Origin: an uncultured Sphingomonadales bacterium
Lineage (GTDB): Bacteria > Pseudomonadota > Alphaproteobacteria > Sphingomonadales > Rhodothalassiaceae
Length of the DNA stretch: 64,000 nt
Direction of reading: 5' to 3'
Assembly: GCA_947499155.1 (NCBI GenBank)
Contig: CANMND010000008.1
Location: 1-64,000, forward strand
Made by a program: the position numbers and the translations under genes. The notes under the pieces were generated by a model. It made no database searches. It saw nothing but the letters and a program-made list of their open reading frames with translations, and was not told the origin of the DNA. Shown one piece after another: positions 27,718-37,091 of this stretch (position 1 is the stretch's first letter; every line of letters starts with the position of its first letter).

Positions 27718-28374
27718 ATGGCAGTCACCGAAGGCCGAATCCGTCCGCAGATCTATCTCATCACACCACCCGCCTTTTCGCTGGATACCATGAAAGGCGC
27801 CTTTTCGGACGCTTTTTCTGGTGGAGAGATCGCAGTGGTGCAATTGCGGATGAAAGATGCATCTGACGACGATATCATCGCAGCGACCCACGCCCTTATG
27901 CCCATTGCGCATGCTCATAACGCTGCTTTCCTGATTAATGACCGTGCTGACCTTGCCCATAAAGCCGGAGCTGATGGCGTTCATCTTGGTCAGGAAGATG
28001 GCACCGTCTCAGAAGCCCGCAGCCTTCTCGGCCATGACAAGGATATCGGTGTCACCTGTCATAATTCACGTCATCTCGCGTTTGTCGCGGGAGATGAAGG
28101 GGCGGACTATGTAGCTTTTGGGGCCTTCTATCCGACCGAAACCAAGGACCCCAAGGCAAGGGCTGATATTGAAACGCTGGAGCTTTGGAGCTCTGTCGCC
28201 GAGATCCCTTCAGTCGCCATAGGTGGCATAAGCGCTGATAATTGCGCACCCCTGATAAAGGCAGGCGCTGATTTTCTTGCGGTCTGTGGCTATGTCTGGA
28301 ACCATGAAGACGGGCCAGCCAGCGCAATCAAGGCTCTGAATGACGCCATCGACAGGGAATGGGCGCAAGAATAA
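27718..28374 (+). CDS. thiE: Thiamine phosphate synthase
   Basis: The 218-residue TIM barrel has VQLRMKDAS, LINDRADLA, GADGVHLGQED, YVAFGAFYPTETK and a phosphate-binding AIGGISADN. This set is diagnostic of ThiE, which joins the pyrimidine and thiazole halves of thiamine. I see no TPP riboswitch in the 81 bases before it. It may be co-transcribed with fbaB. Confidence 0.92.
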   Translation: MAVTEGRIRPQIYLITPPAFSLDTMKGAFSDAFSGGEIAVVQLRMKDASDDDIIAATHALMPIAHAHNAAFLINDRADLAHKAGADGVHLGQEDGTVSEARSLLGHDKDIGVTCHNSRHLAFVAGDEGADYVAFGAFYPTETKDPKARADIETLELWSSVAEIPSVAIGGISADNCAPLIKAGADFLAVCGYVWNHEDGPASAIKALNDAIDREWAQE

Positions 28375-28458
28375 AGGCCCCTGCCCCAGTGCCTTCGCCT
28401 TGTACTTGCGCCTGCAACCTTGTAGCACCTGTCAGATGACAAACCAGAACCGGATATA

Positions 28459-28854
28459 ATGATGCAGGGCACTTTAACGTCTATACCGCTTGCCATTGCA
28501 GCCGGTGGTGCAATCGGTGCTGTGATGCGCCATTATCTGGCGTCCTTTATCATGCGCCTTACTGGCGGCGGTTTTCCCTATGGCACATTGACAGTTAATA
28601 TCGCCGGCTCGTTTATGATGGGTCTTGTGGTGTCTCTTTTGGCCCTGAAGTTTTCACCCGGTGGTGCATTTCGGGCGTTTCTGACAGTCGGGATTCTGGG
28701 TGGCTTCACAACATTTTCCGCTTTTTCACTGGAAGTGGCGCTGATGATTGAACGCCACGAAACAGGTGCTGCTGCTCTATATGTCGTTTTGTCTGTTGCT
28801 CTCACACTTGCCGGACTATTTGCCGGCCTTGCCCTTGGGCGGATTTTTTCATGA
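28459..28854 (+). CDS. crcB: Fluoride channel Fluc/CrcB
   Basis: The 131-residue protein has four membrane helices with the family motifs GGAIGAVMRHYL (near 16), YGTLTVNIAGSFMMG and GGFTTFSAFSLE. It is a dual-topology dimeric F- exporter. No fluoride riboswitch signature is seen upstream. Its stop overlaps the next start in ATGA. Confidence 0.95.
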   Translation: MMQGTLTSIPLAIAAGGAIGAVMRHYLASFIMRLTGGGFPYGTLTVNIAGSFMMGLVVSLLALKFSPGGAFRAFLTVGILGGFTTFSAFSLEVALMIERHETGAAALYVVLSVALTLAGLFAGLALGRIFS

Positions 28855-29834
28855 ACACTGTCACGCACCGCATTGTCTCGACCGATGAAGACGGCATAAG
28901 GCTGGATCGCTGGTTCAAGCGGCACTATCCGGGTCTAAGCTTTGGCGCGGTTTCCAAAATCCTGCGCACGGGACAGGTTCGCCTGGACGGCAAGCGTGTA
29001 AAGCCGTCGGACCGGATTGCAGAGGGACAAACCATCCGAATTCCACCACTCGACGCCAGCGCTACCCGCCCTTCAGCCGGACGAGAAAAGCGCAAGGGCC
29101 TGAGTGATGATGACATCAGGGAAATTCGATCCCTTGTCCTTTATGAAGATGATCTTGTCATAGCCATCAACAAGCCCGCAGGACTTGCAACTCAGGGCGG
29201 ACCCGGCATTACCCGCCATGTGGATGGCCTGCTTGATGGACTAAAGCGGAAAAATTCAGACGAGCGCCCGCGCCTGGTTCACCGGCTTGACAAGGACACA
29301 TCCGGCATTTTGCTGGTGGCGCGTACCGCCAGCGCCGCTGCCTCCCTTGCCGCAAGCTTCAAGGGGCGTGATGCGCACAAAATATATTGGGCCCTGGTAA
29401 TGGGTGTGCCGACGCCCCCTAATGGCAAAATCCTGGCGCCGATGGAAAAGCTCCCCGGACCAATGGGCGAGCGCATGGTCATAACCGACAGCGGAAAGCC
29501 CGCCCGAACGCTTTATTCCGTGATTGAAAATGCAGGACGCAAGACCGCATGGCTTGCATTGAAACCAATGACTGGTCGTACTCACCAGTTGCGACTGCAC
29601 TGCGCCCATATTGGGCATGTCATCGTTGGTGATGGCAAATATGGCGGGGCGGAGGCCTTCCTTGGTGGTCAGGTCTCGCGCAAGATGCATCTGCACGCCC
29701 GCACCATAAGACTGCCACATCCTGATGGTGGCATGCTTGAGGTCACTGCACCACTACCCAAGCATATGCAGGCCACATGGGACATGTTCAGTTGGGACAG
29801 CACTGCGTCTGACGATCCTTTTGAAGAGGCCTGA
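28851..29834 (+). CDS. RluC/RluD family pseudouridine synthase
   Basis: The 327-residue protein has an N-terminal S4 RNA-binding domain (about 15-60, LDRWFKRHYPGLSFGAVSKI). The catalytic domain carries HRLDKDTSGIL with the catalytic Asp, and RTHQLRLHCAHIGHVIVGD near the C-terminus. The S4-plus-catalytic layout fits RluC or RluD, which modify 23S rRNA. The precise target cannot be set from sequence. It is coupled to crcB. Confidence 0.9.
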   Translation: MNTVTHRIVSTDEDGIRLDRWFKRHYPGLSFGAVSKILRTGQVRLDGKRVKPSDRIAEGQTIRIPPLDASATRPSAGREKRKGLSDDDIREIRSLVLYEDDLVIAINKPAGLATQGGPGITRHVDGLLDGLKRKNSDERPRLVHRLDKDTSGILLVARTASAAASLAASFKGRDAHKIYWALVMGVPTPPNGKILAPMEKLPGPMGERMVITDSGKPARTLYSVIENAGRKTAWLALKPMTGRTHQLRLHCAHIGHVIVGDGKYGGAEAFLGGQVSRKMHLHARTIRLPHPDGGMLEVTAPLPKHMQATWDMFSWDSTASDDPFEEA

Positions 29835-29844
29835 CCCCATGGCC

Positions 29845-31581
29845 TTATTGTGTGGCCGAACCACAAGCCATTTCGCGGGCCTGTTCGCGTAATTTTCGTC
29901 GCAAGACTTTGCCAACCGGTGATTTTGGCAGTTCATCCACAAACAGATAGCGACGGGGCCTTTTGTAATTGGTCAGCCGGGTTTCGCAATGCTCACGCAA
30001 GGTCTTTTCATCAAGGCTTGCATCCTTGCGAACAATAAAAGCCCAGGGTGCCTCTCCCATATGGTCATCCAACACACCGACAACGGCTGCCTCAGATACC
30101 ATGTCATGACTCACCAGAACCGACTCCAAATCTGCGGGGAAGACATTAAAACCGGAGACAATCAACATATCCTTCATCCGGTCAACAATAGTGAGATACC
30201 CCTCTTCATCCAGAAAGCCGATATCCCCGGTATGAAGCCAGCCATCGCGCAAGGCTTCACCCGTTGCATCCGGCCGCCCCAGATATTCACGCATGACCTG
30301 CGGGCCACGGACCAGAACTTCACCCGGCTCAAGAACTGGCAATGAAGCACCATCGGCACCGGCGATCATGATATCGGTGCCCGGAAGCGGCACTCCGACA
30401 GTACCGGGCCGGTTCCGCTCATCAAGTGGTGGCGAAGTCACGACACATGTGCATTCGGTCAGGCCATAGCCTTCATATATCTCGCAGCCGGTCAAAGCCT
30501 CCCAGCGCTCCCTCAGGGCCTGTGGCAGGGGAGCGGCTCCCGACAGGCTCCAGCGCAAGGACGTCGGTGGATTTTTGACAAACCAGTCCTGCGCCAAAAG
30601 CCCTGAGAAAAGAGCACTGATCCCCGGTAACATGGTGATATCGAAGGTGCTAAAAACAGGCTTTAAATTACTCAGCGGACGTGGGTTGGGAGCAAGGACC
30701 AGATGTGAGCCATTTCGAAGGCCGTTCATGGCGCCGATGGCAAGGGCATAAACATGGTACATCGGCAAAACCAACAGTACGGTCTCATGCAAATTACCAT
30801 TTGCACGCAGGATATCGCCATTGAAGCTGTCTTGCTGGGTGAGATTGGATAACAGATTGCGCTCTGTCAGGGCTGCCCCTTTTGATCGCCCCGTGGTGCC
30901 CCCCGTATATTGGTATATGGAAACATCATCAAGGCTGCGCCCTTTGACAAGATCAAGAACATCCCGGCCCTTCTGGTATTTTGTACCTCTGGCCAATGCA
31001 GCTCTTAAGGAAATGGACGGTGCAGTCATGGCAGGCACACGCTTTTGCACATGCTTTAACACCGTCTCAATCATCAGGCGTTTTGCCAACGGGAAAAAGT
31101 CCACAACACTCATGTGTACCACATGCCCAACAGCACTGCCTTCAATGGCACTGGCGACCCTATCACCAAAGATATCAATCACAAACAATACCTTAGCGCC
31201 GGAATCCAGCAGTTGGTGTCGGGTTTCTTCAACCGTATAAAGCGGATTTATGCCGGTAAGTGTCAGTCCTGCCCGCAACACGCCAAAGGCAACAACCGGG
31301 TAGCCAAGAGTATTGGGTGCCTCAATCGCCACCACATCACCGGGCTTTAATTTCAGTTCCTCTCGCAGATAAAAGGCACAGGCTGCTGACAGGCGATCCA
31401 CATCACGAAAGCTCAATGAGCTATATGTACCGTTGGGCAAGATGCAGCTAAAGGCAGGATTGTCACCATGCTCATCAAAGGCCGAGGACAAAAGTGCGGC
31501 CATACTGTCAGCCAGCAAGACATCGGGATTAAAGACCTGCGGGTCGTATATGCGATGCCAGGGTTTGCTTGTCTGCGACAT
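29845..31581 (-). CDS. Long-chain fatty acid--CoA ligase (FadD-like)
   Basis: The 578-residue acyl-adenylating enzyme has the P-loop YTGGTTGRSKGAA, the A5 motif EGYGLTECTCVVT, GWLHTGDIGFLDEEGYLTIVDR and the C-terminal catalytic KSPVGKVLRRKL lysine. It activates fatty acids to acyl-CoA, at the membrane by family. ATG at 31581 follows GAGGT. It converges with the pseudouridine synthase gene. Confidence 0.92.
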   Translation of the reverse strand: MSQTSKPWHRIYDPQVFNPDVLLADSMAALLSSAFDEHGDNPAFSCILPNGTYSSLSFRDVDRLSAACAFYLREELKLKPGDVVAIEAPNTLGYPVVAFGVLRAGLTLTGINPLYTVEETRHQLLDSGAKVLFVIDIFGDRVASAIEGSAVGHVVHMSVVDFFPLAKRLMIETVLKHVQKRVPAMTAPSISLRAALARGTKYQKGRDVLDLVKGRSLDDVSIYQYTGGTTGRSKGAALTERNLLSNLTQQDSFNGDILRANGNLHETVLLVLPMYHVYALAIGAMNGLRNGSHLVLAPNPRPLSNLKPVFSTFDITMLPGISALFSGLLAQDWFVKNPPTSLRWSLSGAAPLPQALRERWEALTGCEIYEGYGLTECTCVVTSPPLDERNRPGTVGVPLPGTDIMIAGADGASLPVLEPGEVLVRGPQVMREYLGRPDATGEALRDGWLHTGDIGFLDEEGYLTIVDRMKDMLIVSGFNVFPADLESVLVSHDMVSEAAVVGVLDDHMGEAPWAFIVRKDASLDEKTLREHCETRLTNYKRPRRYLFVDELPKSPVGKVLRRKLREQAREMACGSATQ

Positions 31582-31669
31582 GGTGCACCTCAATTTCACC
31601 CGGCGACTCTGCCAGATGATGTATCATAGTGCACGCAACCTGATTTTAAAAACCACCTGAAATGATGGC

Positions 31670-32017
31670 TTATCGAGAAGGACGATCCAGTTCAAAGACG
31701 AGGACGGCCTCGGCCTCAGGACTTGGAGCAGGTTTGCCATAGCGCAGGGCAGGCTCATAACGCCAGGCAGAAACAGCCTTTCGTGCGGCCTGGTCAAATA
31801 CTCCCGGCGGTGTTGATTCAACAATACGCAGATCAACAGGGATACCTTGCTCATCAATCACATATTCGATAATCACGCGCCCCTCGACGCCATCCAGACG
31901 CGCTGATTCCGGATAGACAGGCTCCACAGCGATGATGCGGACAGCCTCCCGGCTTTCAAAATGAGAACAGGCGGACAACAGGCCAAAAACGACGAACAGC
32001 AAGTAAAAGCGTCTCAT
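31670..32017 (-). CDS. Free-standing TonB C-terminal domain lipoprotein
   Basis: The 115-residue protein has a lipoprotein signal (MRRFYLLFVVFGLLSAC, lipobox LLSAC). One TonB C-terminal domain follows, with YPESARLDGVEGRVIIEYVIDEQG and AVSAWRYEPALRYGKP. It lacks the TonB membrane helix and Pro-rich spacer, so it does not look like an energy transducer. It is probably a periplasmic-facing lipoprotein, perhaps binding outer-membrane partners or peptidoglycan. The role is unknown. Confidence 0.8.
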   Translation of the reverse strand: MRRFYLLFVVFGLLSACSHFESREAVRIIAVEPVYPESARLDGVEGRVIIEYVIDEQGIPVDLRIVESTPPGVFDQAARKAVSAWRYEPALRYGKPAPSPEAEAVLVFELDRPSR

Positions 32018-32114
32018 GAGATATTCCGTAAACAGTGACCAATAAATCCGATATGTGAGCTAAGAGTAAGCGTATGCTGCACAGATTCAAGTCTATGGAT
32101 TATCTGCCTTTCCT

Positions 32115-32453
32115 TCAGACATCCTTTCCATAGGCTCGGGTGACGGTTGCGACTCGTATATGATAGGCCTTGTACCAGTAATCGCGGCCTTTTTCCTGAG
32201 CAACAAGGTGGCGGGCATTGGCCTTCCACGCCCTGGCTGCTGCGTCATCGCACCAATAGCTGACGGTTATTCCTGTTCCCTGCTCATTGCGTACAGATTC
32301 CATCCCCAGATAGCCGGGCTGAATTGCTGCAAGGGCTGCCATTTCGTCTGCCATGTCGTTATAGGCACGAAGATCATCGTCTACCCGTACGCTGGTAAAG
32401 ATCACCGCGACATAAGGCGGCATTGGTGTTTGTGCCATTCCATTTATTGCCAT
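32115..32453 (-). CDS. Antibiotic biosynthesis monooxygenase (ABM) fold protein
   Basis: The 112-residue protein has a single ferredoxin-like ABM domain: VAVIFTSVRVDDDLRAYNDMADEM, QPGYLGMESVR, then ITVSYWCDDAAARAWKAN and a final strand YHIRVATVTRAYG. Small ABM proteins include quinol monooxygenases, heme-degrading enzymes and many of unknown function. ATG at 32453 follows GAGGACGGG; 32438 is an alternative. It lies downstream of nothing obvious and is probably a single gene. Confidence 0.8.
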   Translation of the reverse strand: MAINGMAQTPMPPYVAVIFTSVRVDDDLRAYNDMADEMAALAAIQPGYLGMESVRNEQGTGITVSYWCDDAAARAWKANARHLVAQEKGRDYWYKAYHIRVATVTRAYGKDV

Positions 32454-32576
32454 GCCCGTCCTCAACTTTTGTGTCGATCAATGCGTGATATTTAAGTCTG
32501 TGCCATCGGCCCGTCCATTGACTTTAAATTTAATTAGCTGGCCAGAGACTTCCATCATGTTTTAAAAGAAGAGCCT

Positions 32577-33248
32577 ATGTCGATCTGGAATATACTATTG
32601 TCCACCGCATCCGGACTTTTCCGCAGGATTACCGGGACTGAGGGTGACGACGCCGCAACCCGGAAGATCACCTTCACTATTGGGGTCATAGCGCTTGCCG
32701 CAAAAATGGCCAAAGCCGACGGCTGCGTTACCGACGATGAAGTGGAAGCGTTCCGGGCGATATTTGATGTCCCTGCCCATGAACTGACAAATGTCGCCCG
32801 GGTCTATGACATGGCCAAAGGGGATACAGCAGGCTATGAAGTCTATGCTCGGCAGGTGACCGCTTTATTCCGTGAAAGTACCACTGTTCTGGAAGAATTG
32901 CTCGATGCCCTGTTTTATATCGCCAAGGCTGATGGCAGCGTGCACCCGGCGGAATTGGACTTTCTGAAAAATGTCGCGGAAATCTTCGGATTTTCTGCAG
33001 CTGCATTCGACTGCATCTCTTCCCGCCATGTGGGGCCTGACAGCACCAGTCCATACCGCATACTTGGCGTTGATCCCGATGCCTCCGATTCGGAACTAAA
33101 GGCAACATATCGGCGCCTGGTTAAGGAACACCACCCCGACCGTCTGGTGGCGCAAGGCGTGCCCCGCGAGTTTTTGACGGTCGCAACCGATAGAATTGCC
33201 GCCATCAATGGAGCCTATGAGCGAATCACTGCCCAGCGCGCCCTGTGA
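32577..33248 (+). CDS. TerB-like domain plus C-terminal J domain (DjlA-like)
   Basis: The 223-residue protein joins a tellurite-resistance TerB-like helical domain (about 30-145; MAKADGCVTDDEVEAF and IAKADGSVHPAELDF repeat units) to a C-terminal J domain (about 158-220). The J domain has YRILGVDPDASDSELKATYR and the HPD triad in EHHPDR. This is the DjlA arrangement, which recruits DnaK. The membrane anchor of enterobacterial DjlA is weak or absent here. Single gene. Confidence 0.88.
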   Translation: MSIWNILLSTASGLFRRITGTEGDDAATRKITFTIGVIALAAKMAKADGCVTDDEVEAFRAIFDVPAHELTNVARVYDMAKGDTAGYEVYARQVTALFRESTTVLEELLDALFYIAKADGSVHPAELDFLKNVAEIFGFSAAAFDCISSRHVGPDSTSPYRILGVDPDASDSELKATYRRLVKEHHPDRLVAQGVPREFLTVATDRIAAINGAYERITAQRAL

Positions 33249-33300
33249 CAGTCAGGACGTATCATATGATTGATCCCAGCTTCCTGACGAGTAATCCCTG

Positions 33301-34212
33301 ATGAGTCTGCCGCATCTTCTTCTTGTTTTGATCATCAATATGGTCTGGGGATTGAATTTTGTCGCCATCGCTGTGGCTGTTGAACACTTCCCGCCTATTC
33401 TTGCCAACTGCCTGCGCTTTTCCGTTGTTCTTCTGCTTCTTGCCCCTTTCTTGAAACGGGTTGAAGGCCAGATGAACATTTTACTGTCCATCGCGTTTAT
33501 AATGGGCATCGTCCATTTCGGCACAGTCTTCCTTGCCATGGCTGTGGCTGAGGACATGGCACCCATTGCCATAGCAGCCCAGACCAATGTCCCGTTTGCG
33601 ACACTTCTAGCCGTGATATTTTTGGGCGAGCGTATTGGGATCTGGCGGACCATGGGGATATCCCTGTCCTTTGTGGGCGTAGTGATTATTGGGTTTGAGC
33701 CAGGCGGTTTTAGTCAGATCGACGCTATTGCTCTCGTCTTGTTTTCGGCCTTGTCCTATGCCGTTGTCGCGATTTTGATGCGCCGAATCCGGGGAGCTCG
33801 CCCCATGAATGTGCAGGCCTTTATTGCATTGGCTGCAGTTCCAGGTTCAATTCTGCTGTCTGCCGGCATTGAAACAGGACAGCTTGAAGCATTAACGCAA
33901 GCGCCCACCATCGCCTGGATCGCCATCATCTATTCAGGGATTGGTGCATCCATTATCGGCCATGGCGGCATGTATGTCCTGTTCCAGCGCTACCCGGTCA
34001 CAACGGTTGCACCCTTTATGCTTCTTGCCCCTGTTTTTGCCGTGATCGCGGCCATTCTGTTTCTGGATGAAAGTCTTACTCCTTATGATATCATTGGAGG
34101 GACAATCACGTTACTGGGTGTTTTGATCATCACATTGCGCACCAGAAACCGCCAGCCGATTATTGTAACTGAAGATCCACTGGGTACCAAACAAGAGGAT
34201 ACAGCCTCTTGA
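33301..34212 (+). CDS. EamA/DMT superfamily transporter
   Basis: The 303-residue protein has ten predicted membrane helices in two EamA repeats, with the conserved NMVWGLNFVAIAVAVEHFPP start and WxP-like late helices. It belongs to the drug/metabolite transporter superfamily. The substrate cannot be predicted. Its stop overlaps the next start, so the amidase is coupled to it. Confidence 0.88.
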   Translation: MSLPHLLLVLIINMVWGLNFVAIAVAVEHFPPILANCLRFSVVLLLLAPFLKRVEGQMNILLSIAFIMGIVHFGTVFLAMAVAEDMAPIAIAAQTNVPFATLLAVIFLGERIGIWRTMGISLSFVGVVIIGFEPGGFSQIDAIALVLFSALSYAVVAILMRRIRGARPMNVQAFIALAAVPGSILLSAGIETGQLEALTQAPTIAWIAIIYSGIGASIIGHGGMYVLFQRYPVTTVAPFMLLAPVFAVIAAILFLDESLTPYDIIGGTITLLGVLIITLRTRNRQPIIVTEDPLGTKQEDTAS

Positions 34213-35009
34213 TCGAACCAACCAACCTGACCGCACCCATTAACTGCCCCTCGCCTAATTTCGGCCCCAGACGGGATGGCCAGGCCCCCGACATGTTAGT
34301 GGTCCACTATACCGGAATGAAAACGGCGGAAGAGGCTTTACAACGACTCTGTTCGGTGGAAGCACAAGTTTCCGCCCATTATCTGATTGACGAGGACGGA
34401 ACGCTTTATTCACTGGTCCCTGAAGACATGCGTGCCTGGCATGCTGGTGTATCTTCATGGGAAAGTAATCAAGATATTAACAGCCGTTCCATTGGGATCG
34501 AACTGGCAAATCCAGGCCATGATTTTGGCTACCGTCCGTTCCCCGAAGCCCAGATCAAACGCCTTGTCAGACTTTCAAAAGAGATTGTCAGTCGCCATGG
34601 AATTCGCCCCTGGCATGTGCTTGGCCATTCTGATGTTGCCCCCTTGCGCAAGACAGATCCTGGCGAACTGTTCCCATGGGAGAGGCTCGCACGAGAAGGC
34701 GTGGGCCTGTGGCCAGAGACAGTGGACGTGCCCGGTGATTCATCCATTGCCTCTGGTGAAGAAAGCTTTGTCATCGGCGATGAAGGTGATGGGGTTCTAA
34801 ATTTACAAAACCTGCTATATGAATTCGGCTATGATGTGCCATTGCATGGCAGATATGAAGACGATATAGCGCTGGTCGTTATGGCAGCACAGCGCCATTG
34901 GACGCCAAAAAGCGTCAATGGGGTAGCGGATGGCCGATTGATCGCCATATTGAAGAGACTTGTAGAATTGAAGGGCACGAAATTTGCCCCTGCCAGCATC
35001 AGAATATAG
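34209..35009 (+). CDS. N-acetylmuramoyl-L-alanine amidase, AmpD/AmiD-like
   Basis: The 266-residue amidase_2 enzyme has zinc ligands in LVVHYTGM, the WHAGVSSW and LGHSDVAPLRKTDPG segments, and a C-terminal peptidoglycan-binding-like helix bundle (about 185-262). It has no signal peptide, so it is likely a cytoplasmic AmpD-type enzyme that trims anhydro-muropeptides for recycling. The start is TTG at 34209 within TTGA, overlapping the transporter stop, with AGAGGAT upstream. An EamA partner could be a metabolite carrier for recycling, but that is speculation. Confidence 0.82.
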   Translation: MIEPTNLTAPINCPSPNFGPRRDGQAPDMLVVHYTGMKTAEEALQRLCSVEAQVSAHYLIDEDGTLYSLVPEDMRAWHAGVSSWESNQDINSRSIGIELANPGHDFGYRPFPEAQIKRLVRLSKEIVSRHGIRPWHVLGHSDVAPLRKTDPGELFPWERLAREGVGLWPETVDVPGDSSIASGEESFVIGDEGDGVLNLQNLLYEFGYDVPLHGRYEDDIALVVMAAQRHWTPKSVNGVADGRLIAILKRLVELKGTKFAPASIRI

Positions 35010-35047
35010 TCACCCGGAGACGGGTAGAATTGGATTTAGGAGTGTAC

Positions 35048-36319
35048 ATGTCTCCACTCACCCTTCTCACTGTTGGTCTGATCGCTGCTTATGGCAGTAC
35101 TGCCACCATTTCAGATGATACGTCGCGAAACACCTTGCAAAATCATCAGGCGAGCGTCAGCGGTCCAGATCCACTCACGGGACAAAGCTCAGCTGTGACA
35201 GAGATCGTCAATTCCTGTCTCAGTGCACCCACCCGCTCATGTGCCTTGACCTCGGCGCTGATGGTAACCGCTGATGAAGAGCTGCCGATCATCCGCGTTG
35301 ATCTTCTGATGGCCATAGCTGAGACCCTGATCGAAATTGGTGACATCCCCCATGCAGGAGAAACTGTCGACCTTGCCCGTCAGGCAGCAGAAGATATCGG
35401 CATTTCCATCGGGACAGAACAAAAGCTCGCGCAAATCACAGGGATGCTGACTGCCATCGGCCGACTTGATGAAGCCATGGATATTGTGGCGTCTCTTGAC
35501 GATCGTTTCCTTAAGGCCGATGCACTGGGTGCGATTGCCATGGCGCAGGCTAAAAACGGTCAGGTGCAGGAGGCACAGACCACTCTTGACCAGATCAATG
35601 AGCCGCTCCTTGCCTTGCGCTATGCAGCAGAAATAACCGAACGTATCTCCGAAAATTCCGAGTTTGCTGAAACCGTTCCGGTCGATGCTCTGGAAAATCG
35701 CCTGGCATCGGTCGACCACAGACTCCTGAAAGCGCTGGGAGAAAGCCGTCTTGCAACTATTGAAGCCCGCCGGGGTGATATGGAAAAAGCGCAAGAACTG
35801 GACGCATCGGCATTTGAGACATTGCCAAGTATCACCGCCAATCATGAACGCGCCCGGCTTTATGCAGCTCTTGCCATGACGCGACATGCCATGGGCGACG
35901 GCGCAGGCTATGAGGATTATGTGAACCGTGCAGCCAATCTGGCAGCTCCCATCCGTTCAGACTATGATCGGACGATTGCCATTGCGGATGCAGTGGCGGC
36001 CCTTAGTCTCGGCAAACATGTCGAACGGGCGACCGCACTGGCGGGTGAGATCACTGACCTGCGTGAACAAAGCGCCCTTATCACTCGCCTTTCAAGGAAA
36101 GAGTCAACGCACGCTATCGTCAAAGCCTATGCGGATCATGTTCTCAGGACAGCACAGACAAGCGACTCCCGTTTTGAACGTGATCGCGCGCGCCTTGCCA
36201 TCGCATCTGCCCTGGGTAAGGTCGCCGCGGTAGATCAGGCCGTTCTTGTCATTTCAGGGATTGAACACTTCAGCGCCCGCGCCCGCGCTCTTGCGGTCCT
36301 TGCACGATCCATCGACTGA
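35048..36319 (+). CDS. Secreted or anchored helical-repeat protein
   Basis: The 423-residue protein has a short N-terminal hydrophobic stretch (MSPLTLLTVGLIAAYG). At least eight alpha-helical repeats follow, of the kind RLYAALAMTRHAMGDGAGY and AIAMAQAKNGQVQEAQTTL. These are TPR-like pairs with Ala/Asp/Glu-rich faces. I do not recognise a specific family. ATG at 35048 follows GGAG; an upstream in-frame start at 34898 would overlap the amidase gene. It may be a periplasmic scaffold, but this is inference. Confidence 0.7.
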   Translation: MSPLTLLTVGLIAAYGSTATISDDTSRNTLQNHQASVSGPDPLTGQSSAVTEIVNSCLSAPTRSCALTSALMVTADEELPIIRVDLLMAIAETLIEIGDIPHAGETVDLARQAAEDIGISIGTEQKLAQITGMLTAIGRLDEAMDIVASLDDRFLKADALGAIAMAQAKNGQVQEAQTTLDQINEPLLALRYAAEITERISENSEFAETVPVDALENRLASVDHRLLKALGESRLATIEARRGDMEKAQELDASAFETLPSITANHERARLYAALAMTRHAMGDGAGYEDYVNRAANLAAPIRSDYDRTIAIADAVAALSLGKHVERATALAGEITDLREQSALITRLSRKESTHAIVKAYADHVLRTAQTSDSRFERDRARLAIASALGKVAAVDQAVLVISGIEHFSARARALAVLARSID

Positions 36320-36379
36320 TTTATGAAGGGAATCAAAAGCAAGCTCCCCCGGCCTCTATCTGGACAATACAACAAAAAA

Positions 36380-36413
36380 ACGGACAGGACTTGGTGTCCT
36401 GCCCGATCGGGCT
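36380..36413 (+). terminator. Possible terminator after the helical-repeat protein
   Basis: Two short hairpins, CAGGAC-loop-GTCCTG and GCCCGATCGGGC, follow each other before TTGTCATTTT. The U-run is weak. Confidence 0.45.
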
Positions 36414-36453
36414 TGTCATTTTATGCCGTGCATCAATGACCAGAAGGTGCTTC

Positions 36454-36618
36454 CTAGTGTTGAAGTCCCCGCATCTGTTCCTTCAGCTTGAGCTTTTGTC
36501 GTTTGAGTTGGGCTAGTCTTAGACTGTCTGGTGAAGGCCTGTTGATCTCCTGAGCGATAATCCGATCCAGTGCGGCGTGTTTTTCCGCCAAGGCTTGGAC
36601 ATGCGCTTGTTGAGTCAT
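36454..36618 (-). CDS. DUF465/YdcH family small protein
   Basis: The 54-residue helical hairpin protein begins MTQQAHVQALAEKHAALDRII and ends RQKLKLKEQMRGLQH, the DUF465 (YdcH) layout of two short coiled helices. GGAGG at the usual distance supports ATG at 36618; an in-frame extension to 36657 lacks a ribosome site. The family function is unknown. A paralogue lies 474 bases away at 37092. Confidence 0.75.
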   Translation of the reverse strand: MTQQAHVQALAEKHAALDRIIAQEINRPSPDSLRLAQLKRQKLKLKEQMRGLQH

Positions 36619-37091
36619 GCTGGTCTCCTCCGTCCATTGGGGTTGATAACGTCTCATCGCAGCACAGTTGAGCAGGGTCTGTCACTTCAAATCATATGCT
36701 GCAACGCAACAATCATAAAGGTCAGACCCGACAGCTCATTGCCATTCGTCTATAACTTAATGAAAGCTGCGCTGATTCTTACGTAATATGAATTGCAACG
36801 GCTTCAAGCGATAGCCCGTATTATTTTCCGATGAACGGGCCATAGCCTTCCAGAACTGTCAGTCTCGCCACCGTTGATCAGCGAATCAGACCTTAAAACA
36901 GACTTTTCGATACGCCCTGTTTTCATCCCATAAAATGCATAATAGATAGTGTCCCATTCAAAGAATGGCTACGATCACAGGCCTCATGTGGTCAATTTCA
37001 AAACTGACGTGCTTTATCGTGTGTTTCCAGTCCCCATACACGTCATAATGTGATAGATAATAGTACCGAATGATCAATAGCAGGCCACACT
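36619..37091. other. Intergenic region between two YdcH genes
   Basis: I find no convincing gene here. A hairpin GCCCGT (36814-36819) with ACGGGC (36835-36840) lies near the centre. The composition is more A/T-rich than the flanks. It may carry promoters for both divergently placed YdcH genes, or a small RNA, but I can show neither. Confidence 0.4.

Noticed and set aside
28375-28458. Fluoride riboswitch before crcB
   Set aside because: The conserved GG-GAUGG motif is absent.
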